From positions 19,426,769 to 19,490,768 of the forward strand of contig NC_054872.1 in the NCBI RefSeq assembly GCF_018320785.1: 64,000 bases of DNA. The letters run 5' to 3'. Under the pieces are notes generated by a model that worked only from the letters and a program-made list of their open reading frames with translations, ran no database searches and was not told where the DNA came from. How positions within the stretch are numbered: the first letter of the stretch is position 1; every line of letters begins with the position of its first letter. This stretch comes from Cheilinus undulatus (Eukaryota; Chordata; Actinopteri; Labriformes; Labridae). The translations under genes were made by a program, and so were the position numbers. Positions 12,583-43,700 of this stretch are shown here, piece by piece.

Positions 12583-14500
12583 ACAATGAAACAGGGATTA
12601 CTCTCCCTCTGTTATTGACCGTCCATTCTCAATAAAATTTGAGTTTCTTGTTTTCATAGCTAAGACACTGAGGCTAATAAACCCTGAGAATTCTCACAGT
12701 GCTCAACAGTTGAACAATAAAAAATTCAATGCTGTCACAGCCTTAGAAAAAAACTAAGGACATTGAAATGTCATTTATTTACAAGAGTGTCTGCCAATCT
12801 GAGAATTCATAAGTATTCATTAATGCAATCTCCTGACAATATAGCATGTCAAACTTTGCTGAAATCCTCCCTGTCCTGGTATTCACTGACTGTCATTTGA
12901 AAACATTGTTTGCAAACAGTAATTGCATCCACATATTAATATGCATCACCCAGTGAAGGGCCTGTGCGTGGGATTTAAAGAGACAGAGATGCAAATGTTC
13001 TATTTGCAAGACACTGGCAGCCACAAACAGCCTGGAGGTAAGATGACTAACCTTTTCTTAGGAGAACTTTCTTTGAAAGACTTGTGGGATTAAAAACAAT
13101 GATCTCTTAAATAACCTTCCATTTCAGTCTGCCTGGCTTTCTAATATTTATATTGCATTGATTCAGATGGAGAAAGTTATGGAAAGTTATATTTCATAAA
13201 TGTGAAGGAAGGTTGGACTACAAAGAGACGTCTTTACTTAGGAGGAGATTTTTTCAACGTGTTCATGTTTTTCCTAAAAAGAGTATATTTCTCTGCTATT
13301 TTATATTCGCTGCTGGTTTTAAAGTCTACTGTGGTACCAAATAAGCTCTTTTTCTGCAAGAGGTTGCAACTTCTTTTTCCTCGAGGGCCCTGCGTACCTC
13401 ATCAAACTGCCTCTAAATAACACATAACAGATTATACAGACAGCTGCTGTGCACAGTTGGAAACAAATTTCTTATCTGAACACTTGAAAGCCCTGTCCTA
13501 AGAATTAAGACCCTCAGCACGTCACATGTGCATCTGCAGATTTTCAGCAAAGGATCAATGCAGCCCAGCCCATCTAATCTGTTTAATACATCCCTGAGGA
13601 ACAAAGAGGCAGCCTTTAATAATATTATAAACTATAGCCTGTGCCAAAGTATCACTGCTATTTAATCATCAATCACAGCAGGCCCAAGAAAGTGGATGAC
13701 AACAAGGAGGCAGGATCTCATTTCCTACAGCCTTAGTCAGCTATTTTAGACAGGAGAGGGTAAAAGCGTTCTCATGAGGACACTTTTCTCCTCCTTTTAA
13801 TCGCAATAAAATGACAACGGTTCCAGCTACGAACCCTCTGAGGAGGGATTTTGGTTGAAGCCTTATTCCTCTGTCTTGCACCGCTTCTTTGCACCCCGCT
13901 TACTGTGCACAAGGCAATGGATTTAAGATGGACAAGCTGAGTAATGGTGCAACAGTGCCACCATCAGAAAAGAGGTGGAATTACAACAGGGTGTGTTCCT
14001 CAGTTTCCCAAATGTGTTGAACAGAGTAAAGCGTGCTAAAAGAGAGGCATTCTTTTAATTTGGCTGTCTCTAAATACACTTCATTAGTGATGCAGCAGAA
14101 AGACCAAAATCCTCAGAGTCTGATTGCTCAAAAGGGTTTGATTCAGATAATTATAATCTAGATTTGTTGTTTCCCCTAAGAATCAGAATATCTAACTAAC
14201 CTTTACCCTGGCATTTCAAAGAAAAATGAATAACACCAACCAGGTCTAGGCGCAAAGTTTTAAAGATTACCAAATGCGGATTAGCTGACCTCATACAGTA
14301 TAGTCCTAAGTATATGAACAGAGACACATTTTTATCATTTGCTGCTGTTCCACCACAATGAATTTGAAATAAAAACTATTACATGACTAAAGTGTAGACT
14401 TTTAGGAGAGAAGCTTATGACTTCTATGATACAGGATTGGCTCGAAGCACACTAGGAACATGACACTTAGAGTCAATTTCCTGGGCAAGCCTGGTGGCTG
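12583..14500. other. Intergenic, no gene recognised
   Basis: AT-rich, with no frame having family similarity and no recognised transposon ends. Conserved non-coding elements cannot be judged from one sequence. Confidence 0.45.
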
Positions 14501-15041
14501 CAGTGTTAATTTTGGCAGTTATATTTAATTTTCGTCTTAGATGAAATGTCTTTTAGTTTTAGTCACATTTTAGTCATTTCTACCCTTTTTAGTTTTAGTC
14601 TAGTTTTAGGAGATGAAAACTCAAAAACATTTTAGTCTAGTTTTGGTTCTTAAAAGTCCTCAATTTTTAGTCTTTACTTTCAGTCCAAGCATTTATTTTC
14701 TTGCGTAAATCTGGCACCAAATCATGGTACTACGTTCTATGCACTCTGCTAAACCTGGGGTCGCTTCTTTTTAAAGCTCAGAGGCAGAATTGCTACAACT
14801 GCATTGTGTTTTGACTGATTTACCCACGGTGGAGAAATGTCATGGATTTTGAATATCCGGCGAAAACTACATTACATTTTTGTCTAGTTTTAGTCATCTT
14901 GACGAAAACTAAACTTACTCTGTGCCAGTTTTAGTCATCACAGATCTATTTTTGTTAGTCTTAGTCTAGTTTTTGTCATGGAAAAAAAGGCGGTAGACGA
15001 AACTTTTTGAGTCATAGTTTTAGTCAACTACATTAATGCTG
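14501..15041. mobile_element. Non-autonomous hAT element with perfect 8-bp target duplication
   Basis: It starts CAGTGTTAATTTTGGC and ends with the inverse of CAGCATTAATGTAG; terminal repeats share CAG..TTAAT. It is flanked on both sides by GGTGGCTG (14493-14500 and 15042-15049), an exact 8-bp duplication typical of hAT. The body is rich in TTTTAGTCTAGTTTTAGTC. A related full-length copy is at 27886-28364 and a piece at 49490-49720, both in the opposite orientation. Confidence 0.75.
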
Positions 15042-15638
15042 GGTGGCTGCAGATACACTGACTCCAGCCTCGGTCCACTCCTTGTGAAGCTCGCCCAAGT
15101 TCTTGAATCTGCTTTGTTTGACAGTTCTCTAAAGGCTGCGCTCATTCCTGTTGCTTGTGTACCTTTTCTTACCACACTTTTCCCTTCCAGTCAACTTTTC
15201 ATAAACATGCTTTGATTGAGCCTCTGAGAACAGCCTGTCCTTTCAGCAATGACCTTCTGTGGCTTACCCTCATTGTCTTCTGGGCATTTCTCAAGTCAGC
15301 AGTCTTCCTCATGATTGTAGTAGCACGTAGGGAACCAGAGTGAGAGAAAACCTTTGCAAATTAGACTTTTCCACAATATTCTAATGTTTTGAGAGAGTCG
15401 ATTTTTGATTTTCATGAGCTGTAAGCCACAATCAGCAAGTTTAAAACAGTCTTGAAATATTTCACTTTGCATGAGATGAATCTAGAACATATGGAAATTT
15501 AACTTTCTGAAGGAAATCACACGAAAAATTAACTTTCACAATATTCTTATTTTTGACCTGTACCTGTAATTTTCCCCACTAAAAAGGACATTATAAAAGA
15601 AAAATTGCAGACACTTAACAGAGTGAGGTTTTAAAATG

Positions 15639-17568
15639 TTTATTAAAAAAATAGAAAAACTTACATAAAAAAACAAGGTATACATCTATATGTCAGTCAT
15701 TTACACATAACCCATCCTTAATGACGTACATGAGCATGGGGTTTGGTTTGTGTCAATATGATGCAACAACCCAACGATTATCCTCTGGACGGCTTAAAGC
15801 CGCACTGCAAACACAAGGGATAGCCCTGTAACAACATCATGTTATCATCAGTCTGGTTTGCAAGGGAGTCTAATACTGACAGACTTCTGAAATGTAGGAC
15901 TTCATGAAATTTTGGTTTTGTTCATGGCTCTACCAAAACTCATTTACATTCCACGCTCTGTTATGGATTGCTGTGTAAATTCAGCTTCAAAACCTTGTCT
16001 TGTCTTTAAATAGAGGAAATGAAAATCTCTTGTACAACCGGTTTATAACTCTCACTTTAACTTAAGAAAAAAAAAAAATAGATGTGACATGCTGACATTC
16101 GTTTACTGCAGTAGGAGCCTACTCCTGGAGCATTCACCTAGAAGCTGCTTGTAGAAAATAAAAGCCAAGTAAAACCTGGCAGTGCTCACAGAAACAAATA
16201 CACAAAGCTGGCTACGTATAGGAAGAAGGGCAAATTTGGTCATTTAAGAAGGCAGTTAAACCTGTTGCTTCAACAGAATCCAAAGGAGATAAGGCAAAAA
16301 CACAAGCACTTTGCTGGTAATAAGTAGCACCAACTATTATTGAAATGATGTGGACTAAAAAACGGCTTAAAGATGCATTCCTCCGTGTCTGACAGGAGAA
16401 ACTACACCCTATAACTACTGAAAATAACACTGTTTTGAAAGGAGAACAAGGTGGAAAAACATTTGGACAGGCAGTTGGCAAAAATTCAAGTGATCATATT
16501 GCAATGGTAAATTAAGCATGAGAAAAATGTTGGCATCATAGGATTTTTGGCACATTTCTCATGTTGCAATACCACAGCGCCCTTTTCTGCTGGAAAGCTG
16601 TACACACAAACACATTCCTTCAAAGGCCCTTAAATCCATCTATTGCACTGATCAATGTAGTCTAGAAATTAAAAAAAGCAAACTTATCCTAGGGAGAACC
16701 CCTAAAATAAACCTAAAAATGTGAAATAAATTAAATAAAAGCAAGTCATTATTGCACATGAACGCAACAAACATAAAATAAGGTGGTAATGTTTATGAAA
16801 ACAAAGTAGTGCCAATGTGAACAAGAAAAAATATCCCTCAGTGACAAAAACAAGAGAACAAAAGAAAATGACCAACACACAAAAAGTAACACTGGGTACA
16901 TTCAAACAAGTCATCACAGTTTAAGCACTTGAGACAAGGTCCGTTTTGTGCCATCACACCGAAAACATGGAGTCAGCGTTGCGCTGCATAGGTAGAAAGG
17001 TAGTGCTTCGCTTCAGTCCAGAGTACAATTTGTAGGTGATCGTCCAAGCTGTAAGAGCTCTGAATCAAAGAGCGTAGCCAGAAAGGAGTTGCATGAGCCT
17101 AAAACCTGATGGAAACAGCCCAGGGAGGGTCAAATCTTCAAGACAGACCAGGTTTGATTAACCAGTTCAGTGCTATGGCACATCATGTTGACTTCAAGAT
17201 GTTTTTTATGTATGAAGTTGATATTCTTTACGCATCCAGCCAGAGTCTTTAAGAGGACGCTGCTGAACAGATCCAGTTAGGGGACTCGGTTCTTCCTCCA
17301 TGAAGCCAGAGTTTGTGCTGGTCTGCATCAAATGTAGAGGAAAGGCTTCCAAATTCAGTCAGACTGAATGTGATGCAGTTTTAGGTTGTTTAAAGTCTAA
17401 CCTCTCCTGAACAGAGCTAGCGCAGAAATGCAACTTCCACACCCTGCACAACAACTGTCATCGACTTCTGGATTCCAAGATGAAGTGGGTGTCTTTGGAG
17501 AACAGGCGTCTTAAGTCTCATTCACAGCTTCTCAAAATTCAATGCCAGTCTTGTCAAGTGTCCATCAT
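15639..17568 (-). other. Probable tent4a 3' UTR with polyadenylation signal
   Basis: About 1.9 kb follows the tent4a stop with no convincing coding potential. An AATAAA (plus-strand TTTATT, 15639-15644) near the far end is the best candidate poly(A) signal. The extent is inferred; transcript data would be needed to fix the cleavage site. Confidence 0.45.
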
Positions 17569-35640
<18,072 letters not shown>

Positions 35641-35734
35641 AATGATATTGATATGAAACTCAATTTGCGCCACGTATGAAAGAAAATATTCGAATAAGGC
35701 ATTTATAATGAGACTTCACGATTATGAGATAAAG

Positions 35735-36085
35735 TTTTGACCCTTTGTAACCCCTTTTCACCACTTGTTCTGCTATCTGCTATTTTTAACCCATTTTTGC
35801 CACTTTCTAAGCTCTTTTAACAGCTATTTCCTGCCCACTTAACTGTGCTCTTTTTTCCCCTTTTTAACACATTTTTTAAAACACTTTTAACCAGTTCTTA
35901 CCAATTGTCACCCATTTTGCCTCTTTAACTCTTTTTATTTTACCACTTTTTGACCCCTTTTCACAACTTTTTTTGCTGCACAGCTTAACCTCACAATGGA
36001 CCATGATTATGCTTATCTTCATGCCCCCCCCCACACCATTTAGCTGGGCCCCAGAAAGCTCTCCTCTTTATCCCCCCTTATGGGC
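35735..36085. mobile_element. Partial copy of the repeat-bearing hAT element of 10.7 kb
   Basis: Pyrimidine-rich units such as TTTTAACCCATTTTTGCCAC, then CATTTAGCTGGGCCCC and CTTTATCCCCCCTTATGGGC, match the interior of 10694-11687 (TTTGGCTGGGCCTC, TTTATCCCCCCTTATTGACA). Terminal repeats were not found. It fills part of the 2-kb gap between tent4a and ice1. Confidence 0.55.
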
Positions 36086-36838
36086 AGGCTGAACCAAAAT
36101 CGAGGCATTGCACTTTAGCAATATTTATGTATCATTTTACGATTGTTTTACTTAGGTGATATAATAGGTTGTTAAAAGGATTGCAATTCTCCCAGTTAGC
36201 AAATATGTTTACCAACATGTTGTCCAAAAACATTTTGCTCTAGATTGTCTCTCGGTTTTTTGACTGGCGAAGTCGTCATTCTTCCTACTTTGTGTCATTT
36301 TACGTCTATAAAAGACAGTCTACATGGTAACCGTTTAACGGCATTCATCAGGGATTATTTACCATTATGTTTTGGATGTAGTTGTCGTATTTTATTTTTA
36401 AAGCACCTACCGGAAATAGGATCATTTGTATGGTTCGACGATAGATACAGCGTTAACGCTTCATAAACCTCAAACCGGGCATTACAAAACGTGAGAGTTG
36501 TAGAAATTTGGCTGGTTCAGTATCATCTCCTCCGCGAATTTTCTCGTTTCCCGTGTTATAAAATGTGAGTCTTAATAAATGGGCCTCGCTTCTTAATATT
36601 TTGAACCCACAAAAGATATAATGCCATAGCTGAAAGTTACAGATCAATTTCATTGTACAAAATCCAAAAGCCCAGAGGACATTTTATTTTCATGGCTTAA
36701 TAGATAACATTATGTCAGGTGAGGAATGGCGTCAAATAGAAGTGATTTAATGCACCACGTATGAAGTCTAATTTTAATATTAAATAAGTTCTAAAATTAC
36801 AAACTGTGAAACATTTAGCAAATTTGTAGTCGTATTTT

Positions 36839-37314
36839 TTTATTACATACTATTCACAATTTCTTGAAAGAACATTTACAACACAGCACCAGTTACAGCA
36901 CAACAGGCATTTACATATTAAACAATATTTTACAGATCAACCTGAGTATAACAAAGAGGCAGGCACTTTAACCGTGCATCTATTACAGTGCGCTGATGGT
37001 TAAAAACTAATTTTAAATATCTCAAACATTAAAAATTGAGTATTTACCCAAAAAAAAAACAAACAAATAGCAGTACCATCATTTGAAGTGCATGTAAAAG
37101 ATGTTTCAAAGTTGTCTAATGATTCATTTCAATTTTAAAGTCATACTACACCTCCAAACACCCTGAGTACAACAGATCATGATATGTGCAGCCTTAATGT
37201 GCTTAATTGTAGCTCACAAGTAAACACATTAATTTAATCTTCCATGCATAGTGAGATTTGAAGTCATTTAGTCTTTGAAACATGTAGACTGACATGCATG
37301 CACATTTGTCTTTC
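36839..37314 (-). other. Probable ice1 3' UTR with polyadenylation signal
   Basis: About 480 bp of AT-rich non-coding sequence follow the ice1 stop at 37315-37317. An AATAAA on the minus strand (plus-strand TTTATT, 36839-36844) is a suitable poly(A) signal. This leaves about 1.2 kb to the tent4a promoter region. Confidence 0.45.
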
Positions 37315-40300
37315 TCAGCTCTTGATCTGCCTGCAGACAGAGGCTAACTGGTTAATGCAGCTCATAACAGCAGGAGGGACGCTGTGGGACGTGTCCCCTC
37401 TCCATCCTGCAAGAGTATCCAGGGCTTGTTTGGGGCTGATGAGAGAGAGGTCGTAGATGCAGTAGATGGCTGCTAACTCGACCTCCCATGGCACACCTGA
37501 AAAGAGAACACATGGATATGTTAGAATCATGAACAGAAATACATCCAAAGTCAGTACAAACAGAAAGTAAATTTGGGTTTGGTAGATTACTTTGTCATAA
37601 CATTGCTTCTTGGCAGTAAATCTTAGACTGTTGGAAAGCCTGTTTATTTCCCTTTTGAACGATGTCACATTTGAAAGGAAGATGCATTTGTGGGATGAGC
37701 AGCAGACCCAAGGATGTGGGTTGTGCCCATGAAAAATTCACCAAATGCCGCTCCTGCATACTCCTTACAAATGTGGCCCCATTTAAAAGAGAAATAACAG
37801 GCTTTCCAACAGTATAAGATTTATTGCCAAGACGCATTGTTACAACAAAGAAATAAGCTGCCAAACACAAATTTCTTTACTTTTTTTGTGCTTAGATTAG
37901 AATATAGAGTGTACTTTATTAGGCAGAAATTTTAAAATACAAGCATTCAAATATATTCTAATGTTCCCTGCTGAGATGTGTGTATAAGAATCTGCAACAA
38001 CAACCACAGGTCATTGTGTGCATACACATAAAATGTGTTTTAATATGATTATTGAAAGACAGGTGTGGGGGGGGAATCGGCAGCCCTCTCAGCAAACAAG
38101 CGGTTATGTATCAGCTATTGGCTCAGTGAATCTTTTTGTATTCGCCAAAGTTTCTCATATTTCTTACCTTCACGGTTACTTTGCCTTGCAAATGTATAAA
38201 TGACATTAGCAACAGTAGCAACAGAGGTATCATTCCTCTCATTGATACCCAGTTGACAGAGGCGTCCTGTTTCAAAACAGAAAAGACATTGAATTACTTT
38301 TCCCTAAAACTACATACAACTTGAGATTACAGTTAACACACAGGTAAGTGAACAAAACTACAGACCTATGAGTCGAAGAACACTGGCGACCGTCACATCA
38401 GAGACAGGTGCTTGTTGATCTCTGGGCTGCAACACCCAAGTATTCATTAATGGCCATAACTCCTTTCTGTCAAAACAAAATTAACTAAATTATATAGGGT
38501 GCTCAATGAAGAATGACTTCATAAGATTCTTTACATGTTTTGTTAGACACCTTTTGTTAGACATAATAATTGTTAAAAAAAACATACCTTAACACATTCT
38601 CATAGGTCCACTTCCATTTCTTGTGTGCACAAAGGAGTTGCAGGGTGAAGATGTGTTCCCAGGCCTCCGTCCCCAGGTCTTCACCGTGTCGGCTGTGCTT
38701 GGTGAAAGACAGCCCCGACCCAGATTTAACTTCAGACAGTGTTCTTGAGATCAGCTCATCAATGTCACATGGAGGACTCTGCAGTGATAAAGGGAGATAC
38801 AGTTTTAAGAGGGTTGTCTTACTTAGCTCAATAAGGCTAGAGATGGAAAAGACGAGGTGATGTGATAAAGACAGTCAGTATGCTTACATGCACATTTAAG
38901 TGACATTTCTAGCTCGATTAGGCAGTGTAACTGGACTTCTGTCCTTATCCCATCCACAACAGAGTATTTAATTCATAGACAGAAACACGTCCACCTCTGC
39001 TATGTTAGGTGTTAGGTACTATGGACCTTCTTCCTCTTAAAAACAAGTTAGCAAGTAGTAAACTGGTTGTATGTCAATTGGTGAAGACATGAAGCAATTT
39101 TACAGCTTCCCATATTTTGTAAATAATGCTTTACGTTGGCACAAAGGCAATGCATCCTAATCACATCATTTATGGTGACTTCTGCTAAGCTATGCATTTA
39201 TGCTCATCATCTTCTGGGTCAAAAATTGGCATGGGAAATGTGGAGCATGCACAGAATGCCGAGTCCAGCTTGGTCTGATTGAGGTGTATACAGGCTAGAG
39301 AAAACTGACCTCCAACCACTTCATCCCGGTGTGTTTGCTCGGTTAAGAAATTTATTTTAGAGCAGTTTCAGTGGTACTAACATGTTTGCATGCATTTTAA
39401 AAAGTCCAGTTTCAGTTAGATGAACAAGATAATTCTACTTTTTTAACAGCGTGTAAACATGTGTCCGACAGTTTTGAATCTAGATACAGTATAAAGAAAA
39501 AAGGCCTGGTGTGTAGTTTGAAGAGAAATTGTAAAATGCAGATGACTGACCAGACACTCAGATTGAAAATGATGCAAGTCAAACAAAACAGATAACACAA
39601 GCTCTGTAATACTTCACCTTATCCCAGCTGAGGAAGGCTGAGAGGCAGCTGAGGAGGTTTTCTTCTGCCTTCAGTTTAGTGACCGTGTGTATGGCCTGGC
39701 ACAGAGAACTGCTGTGTGAGAGAACAGTGGGCCATGTAGTCACCATGAACAAAATCAGCTTAGCAGCATCTGGAAAATCTGCAGGATGGAGGACACAATA
39801 CAAAAGAAAAAGTGTTCATCAAATTTGAGGTTGAGCAGGGCCCAAGGTGACAAACATCACTGAAGGCTGAACAGCAGATTGCACTAATATTGTTATTGCA
39901 GTATGAGCACTTTAGAAAACACTTTGCAAGAACATAAATTTACTGCAATAAATAGAAAACGTCCTTTTATGAGCAGTGTTTCCTCACTAAGCATTTGACA
40001 ATTTCAGTGCTGAGTCAAGTCCTGAGTATACAGTAATGTTCATGTGTTCACTCCAGTTAGATGCAGTTAGATAAAAAAGCTATCCATCAGTTACATTCAT
40101 GTTAATCTGTGCCAATTTGATGGCAAACAGTTTTGGGATTTATTTTGGATTGAAGAGAAACATGTTGCAAAAGCTATTGCTATAGCTATACAGATGATGT
40201 AGTAATTAGTTTCTTTATTGCACTTAATATGAACAATGTTGCTTAATGCTACAACCCTTTCCCTCATATAATACAAGCTACAGAAATTTTTTAAAAAATC

Positions 40301-40770
40301 ACCTAATTTATTTGGATAATTTTTATATCACAGTATACACTGGTATTATATATATACACATGTATGTGAAAGAACAGACATCAAAATGCCTTTTTCCCAG
40401 AGACATTCAATCCTACATCACATTATTTGGGGTTATTTGTCTATGGTAAAAACAAAAAAATCTGACAATGAATTATAATAAGGGTAGATTGGCTTTATGT
40501 GAACATCTATGTGCATCATGGTGCAAAAACTTAAACTTTACATTTGAGATAAGGAGCTTACATGACATCAACAAGGTAAGAAAAACCTAGGAGCTGTCTA
40601 CCTTCTGTGAGTATGCTGTAGGCCAGGATGTGAGCCTTCTCCCAGTCCCTCTTCTGTCGACAGATCCCCGTGTGGACTCTGCACAGGGCCTGCATGAAGT
40701 GTGGGCTGAGATCTCTTTTCTCTGTTTTTAGTTTGTTAAGGATGGCTGAAATCAGATCTTCTACCTTAAG
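37315..40770 (-). CDS. ice1: ice1 exons 15-20: conserved helical C-terminal domain
   Basis: Six exons encode the most conserved part of the protein, including [77 protein letters not shown] and [20 protein letters not shown], ending SVCRQIKS. In the little elongation complex the C-terminal part of ICE1 is the proposed ICE2-binding region (recalled, not shown here). The exon 15 acceptor is uncertain by 6 nt (LKVED or VED at the start); both choices keep frame. Confidence 0.92.
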
Positions 40771-43700
40771 CTGGAGAGAAACATGAGGAAAATAACACAT
40801 GCATTTAAGTGTCTTTCACACGGGCAAAATAATAACAAAAATGATGTTCTACAGACATGCACTATTTTTTGGCTACAAAAACAATAGATGTGTTATTTGG
40901 ACCATTTTTGTGAAATTCACATAATTAGTTCCTTGACAAAAACTGTACTGATAAATTAAGTAAATTAAAAAAAATTATTTATTTGGACTTTACTATTTAT
41001 TAGGATTAGGTAGTAAGTACTTCCTTTAATACCTTAGGGGGTAGGGTTAAAAAGTAAAATATATTTCTTTCATGTTCATGTTAAAAACAACAAGAGATTA
41101 TGACCTCTAACCAGGTTTTTTAATGATGGCTGATCACCCTCCCTATTTACCTGATCTAGCACTGTGACTTTTTCCTTTTTTTGAAGATCAAATCTGGTCA
41201 AAGGAACAGGTTTCGAGTTTGTGTCAGAAGCCAAGAAAAGAACGACAGAGGTTCCCGAGACAACTGTCTGAAGAAGGCCTAGTCTCATTTCTTTAATAGC
41301 CATACCTCGTACACTAAAGTAGTGAAGGATAAACATGTTAAGTAGCCTAGATAAGTCATTTTCTTATACTGTCTTGAAAACTATGAAAACGCATGTGACT
41401 TGAAACATTAACCAATAAAATGTATGTGAATTGAAAAATGAAATTTATTATATCTAACACCAAAATATATTTTTTCAAGAAATGAAAACTACTCACCGAA
41501 CTGCTTCTGCAGATCTCAGAGATAACCTCCCTCTCCTCGTCTCTTAAAACAGGTTTCTTGGGCAGACTGCCAACATACAGATGGCTCTGGAGCACAGGTA
41601 GCAGATCAAAACATTGCTTTTCTATTTTCTCTAAGAAGCTATCTATAAGATTTGTTTCTGTAGGTGCCCCACTTTCAATGGATGGAGGAGGTGTCTCAAT
41701 GTGGAGCCGTTTTAGAGGCTGTGGTGAGGTGATGTCGTCTCCGCTGGTTGAAGATGAGGAAGGCAGCTGCTTTCGACTGACAGGAGAGCAATCATCCAGC
41801 CTGAGACATTTTCTGTTCTTAGGCTGGGGCAAACTGCTAGCCAGTCGTTTTTCTCCTCTTGTCTCAGTCTTGGTGAAAGCAGTTGAAGTGGAGTTGATAG
41901 TTTTAAAGCCAGACATCTGACCCACAGTAGCTGTTCCACTTTCTGAAGAAGACATAGTGAGGCCGACGTTCCCTCTGAGGATGCTCAGAGTGCGGGCATT
42001 GGCTGAGAGATCCGGGTACATGGTGTCGAGGATCCTCATGGAGTTCTCCTGGGATGGACTGGAGGAAGGTGGAGTGGAGGGATTCAATGCTGTCCTGGGA
42101 AGGCGACCTGGGACCGGCACGGCGTGTTTTGGAGTGGCTGAGCCGAACTGAAGTGGCGATGAGAGGACACCGCTTGGCCGGACTGGACTGTTTAGAGATG
42201 AGGAAGTATGTTGTTGACTATTGGGTGTCAATTGGGCCTTAACAGGTGTGCCAGGTGAAGCTAAATGATCCATGGGTGAGGGGAAAGAGAGCTTCCCGAT
42301 GGCTTGCCTTGGATTTATTGATTTTCCCGCCTTTGGAGGTGTGCTCACAGGAGTGAGGACAGGAGGAAGGGGAGGCCCCATTTCAGTGAAAACTTGGCCT
42401 AAGAATTCAGGTGGTAGATCTGTGTCTGAACCTGCTACTGGACAAATCTGCTCCTTTGACTCTGAACATTTACTTTGCCTATTTGCACTTTGTTTTAATG
42501 AGGTAGGAGCACCAGCAGCACCCAATTTACATTCCCTAACTCCATGGTTACTTCCATCAATGCTGTCCTCAGGCAAGTCTCTGGCGTTAGCGTTTTCAAT
42601 AACTTTTTGTTTCTCTTTATTGGGCTCAGACTGTAAAGATTTCTTGTTTGTTGAGTTGGGTTCAATGTTCACACCTACATCTAATTGTTCTGTTTTTGGG
42701 TGAGTTCCCAAGGCTTGCACTTTGAGAGTGGGAAACAAACATGTAGGATTTGAAGCCCTGCATACAGAATGAGTGTTTTCTTTCAAAGTTTTACAACTGA
42801 CCACCATCTCTTGGTTATCTGAAAAAGAAGGCACATGATCTGCCAGTTTAGTGTCCAAAATGTCCAAGTTAGCATCCTTTTTTGAAGGAGTTGTAGAACT
42901 CTTACAACTAGATTCCTTATCATGATGGTACTTTCCATATTCCAACCTCAACAGTGAAGATGTACAAGGAGACAGGAGTTTATTATGCCCATTTGTGGTT
43001 TCATTATCCCCTTCCTTCATTTTTCCCTGCACTTCATTTTTATCTTCCTCCACTGGAAGTTTGACAGCTGCGTCATTTTCTAGTCCCTCTTCAGCATTTT
43101 TATTAGAGACAGGGCTGCTTGACAAACATGTCTCCTCAACAAGGCACTCTTTATTCTCTTTGGGATGGAGGACTGTGGTTTCTTGTCTACCCAAAAAGTC
43201 TTGTTGAACTTCTCCCGTTTCTGGAATATTTTCTGTAAACAATGAGGCAACAATAGGAGAAGTAACTCGTTGAATATCTCCGTCTTCCTTTGGTATTAAA
43301 ATTGTATCATTTCTGTCTGTTAACTCTCCACTCTCAGAATTTTCTGTTCTGGCACCAGTGACACCACTCAGGTTTAAGTCTATGTCCATTTTTATAAAAG
43401 TCTCTGACTTATCATCCTTTGCGTTTTCCATTTCAGACAAACTATTGGAACTTCTGCTGTTGGGGGTTTCACTGCTGGATACCTTTTGCCTATCAGTATT
43501 TTGTGACACAACTTCAGCTGAAACAGTTGTTTCTGACACAAAGGAAGCAGATGAGGCTGATACAGATATTAACAGATCAGTTGCTGGCTCCTGCAAAGAT
43601 TGCATGTCTTCTTCAAGCTGTGTTTCTTCATTATTCATACAAATTATATCCTCCATTTCAGTGTTGACTCTCAGTCCACTTTGTCCCAAGTCTTTAGAGG

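Noticed and set aside
12960-13040. Possible exon-like text ending in a GGAGGTAAG donor
   Set aside because: No family match and no partner exon; a GTAAG word alone is not enough.
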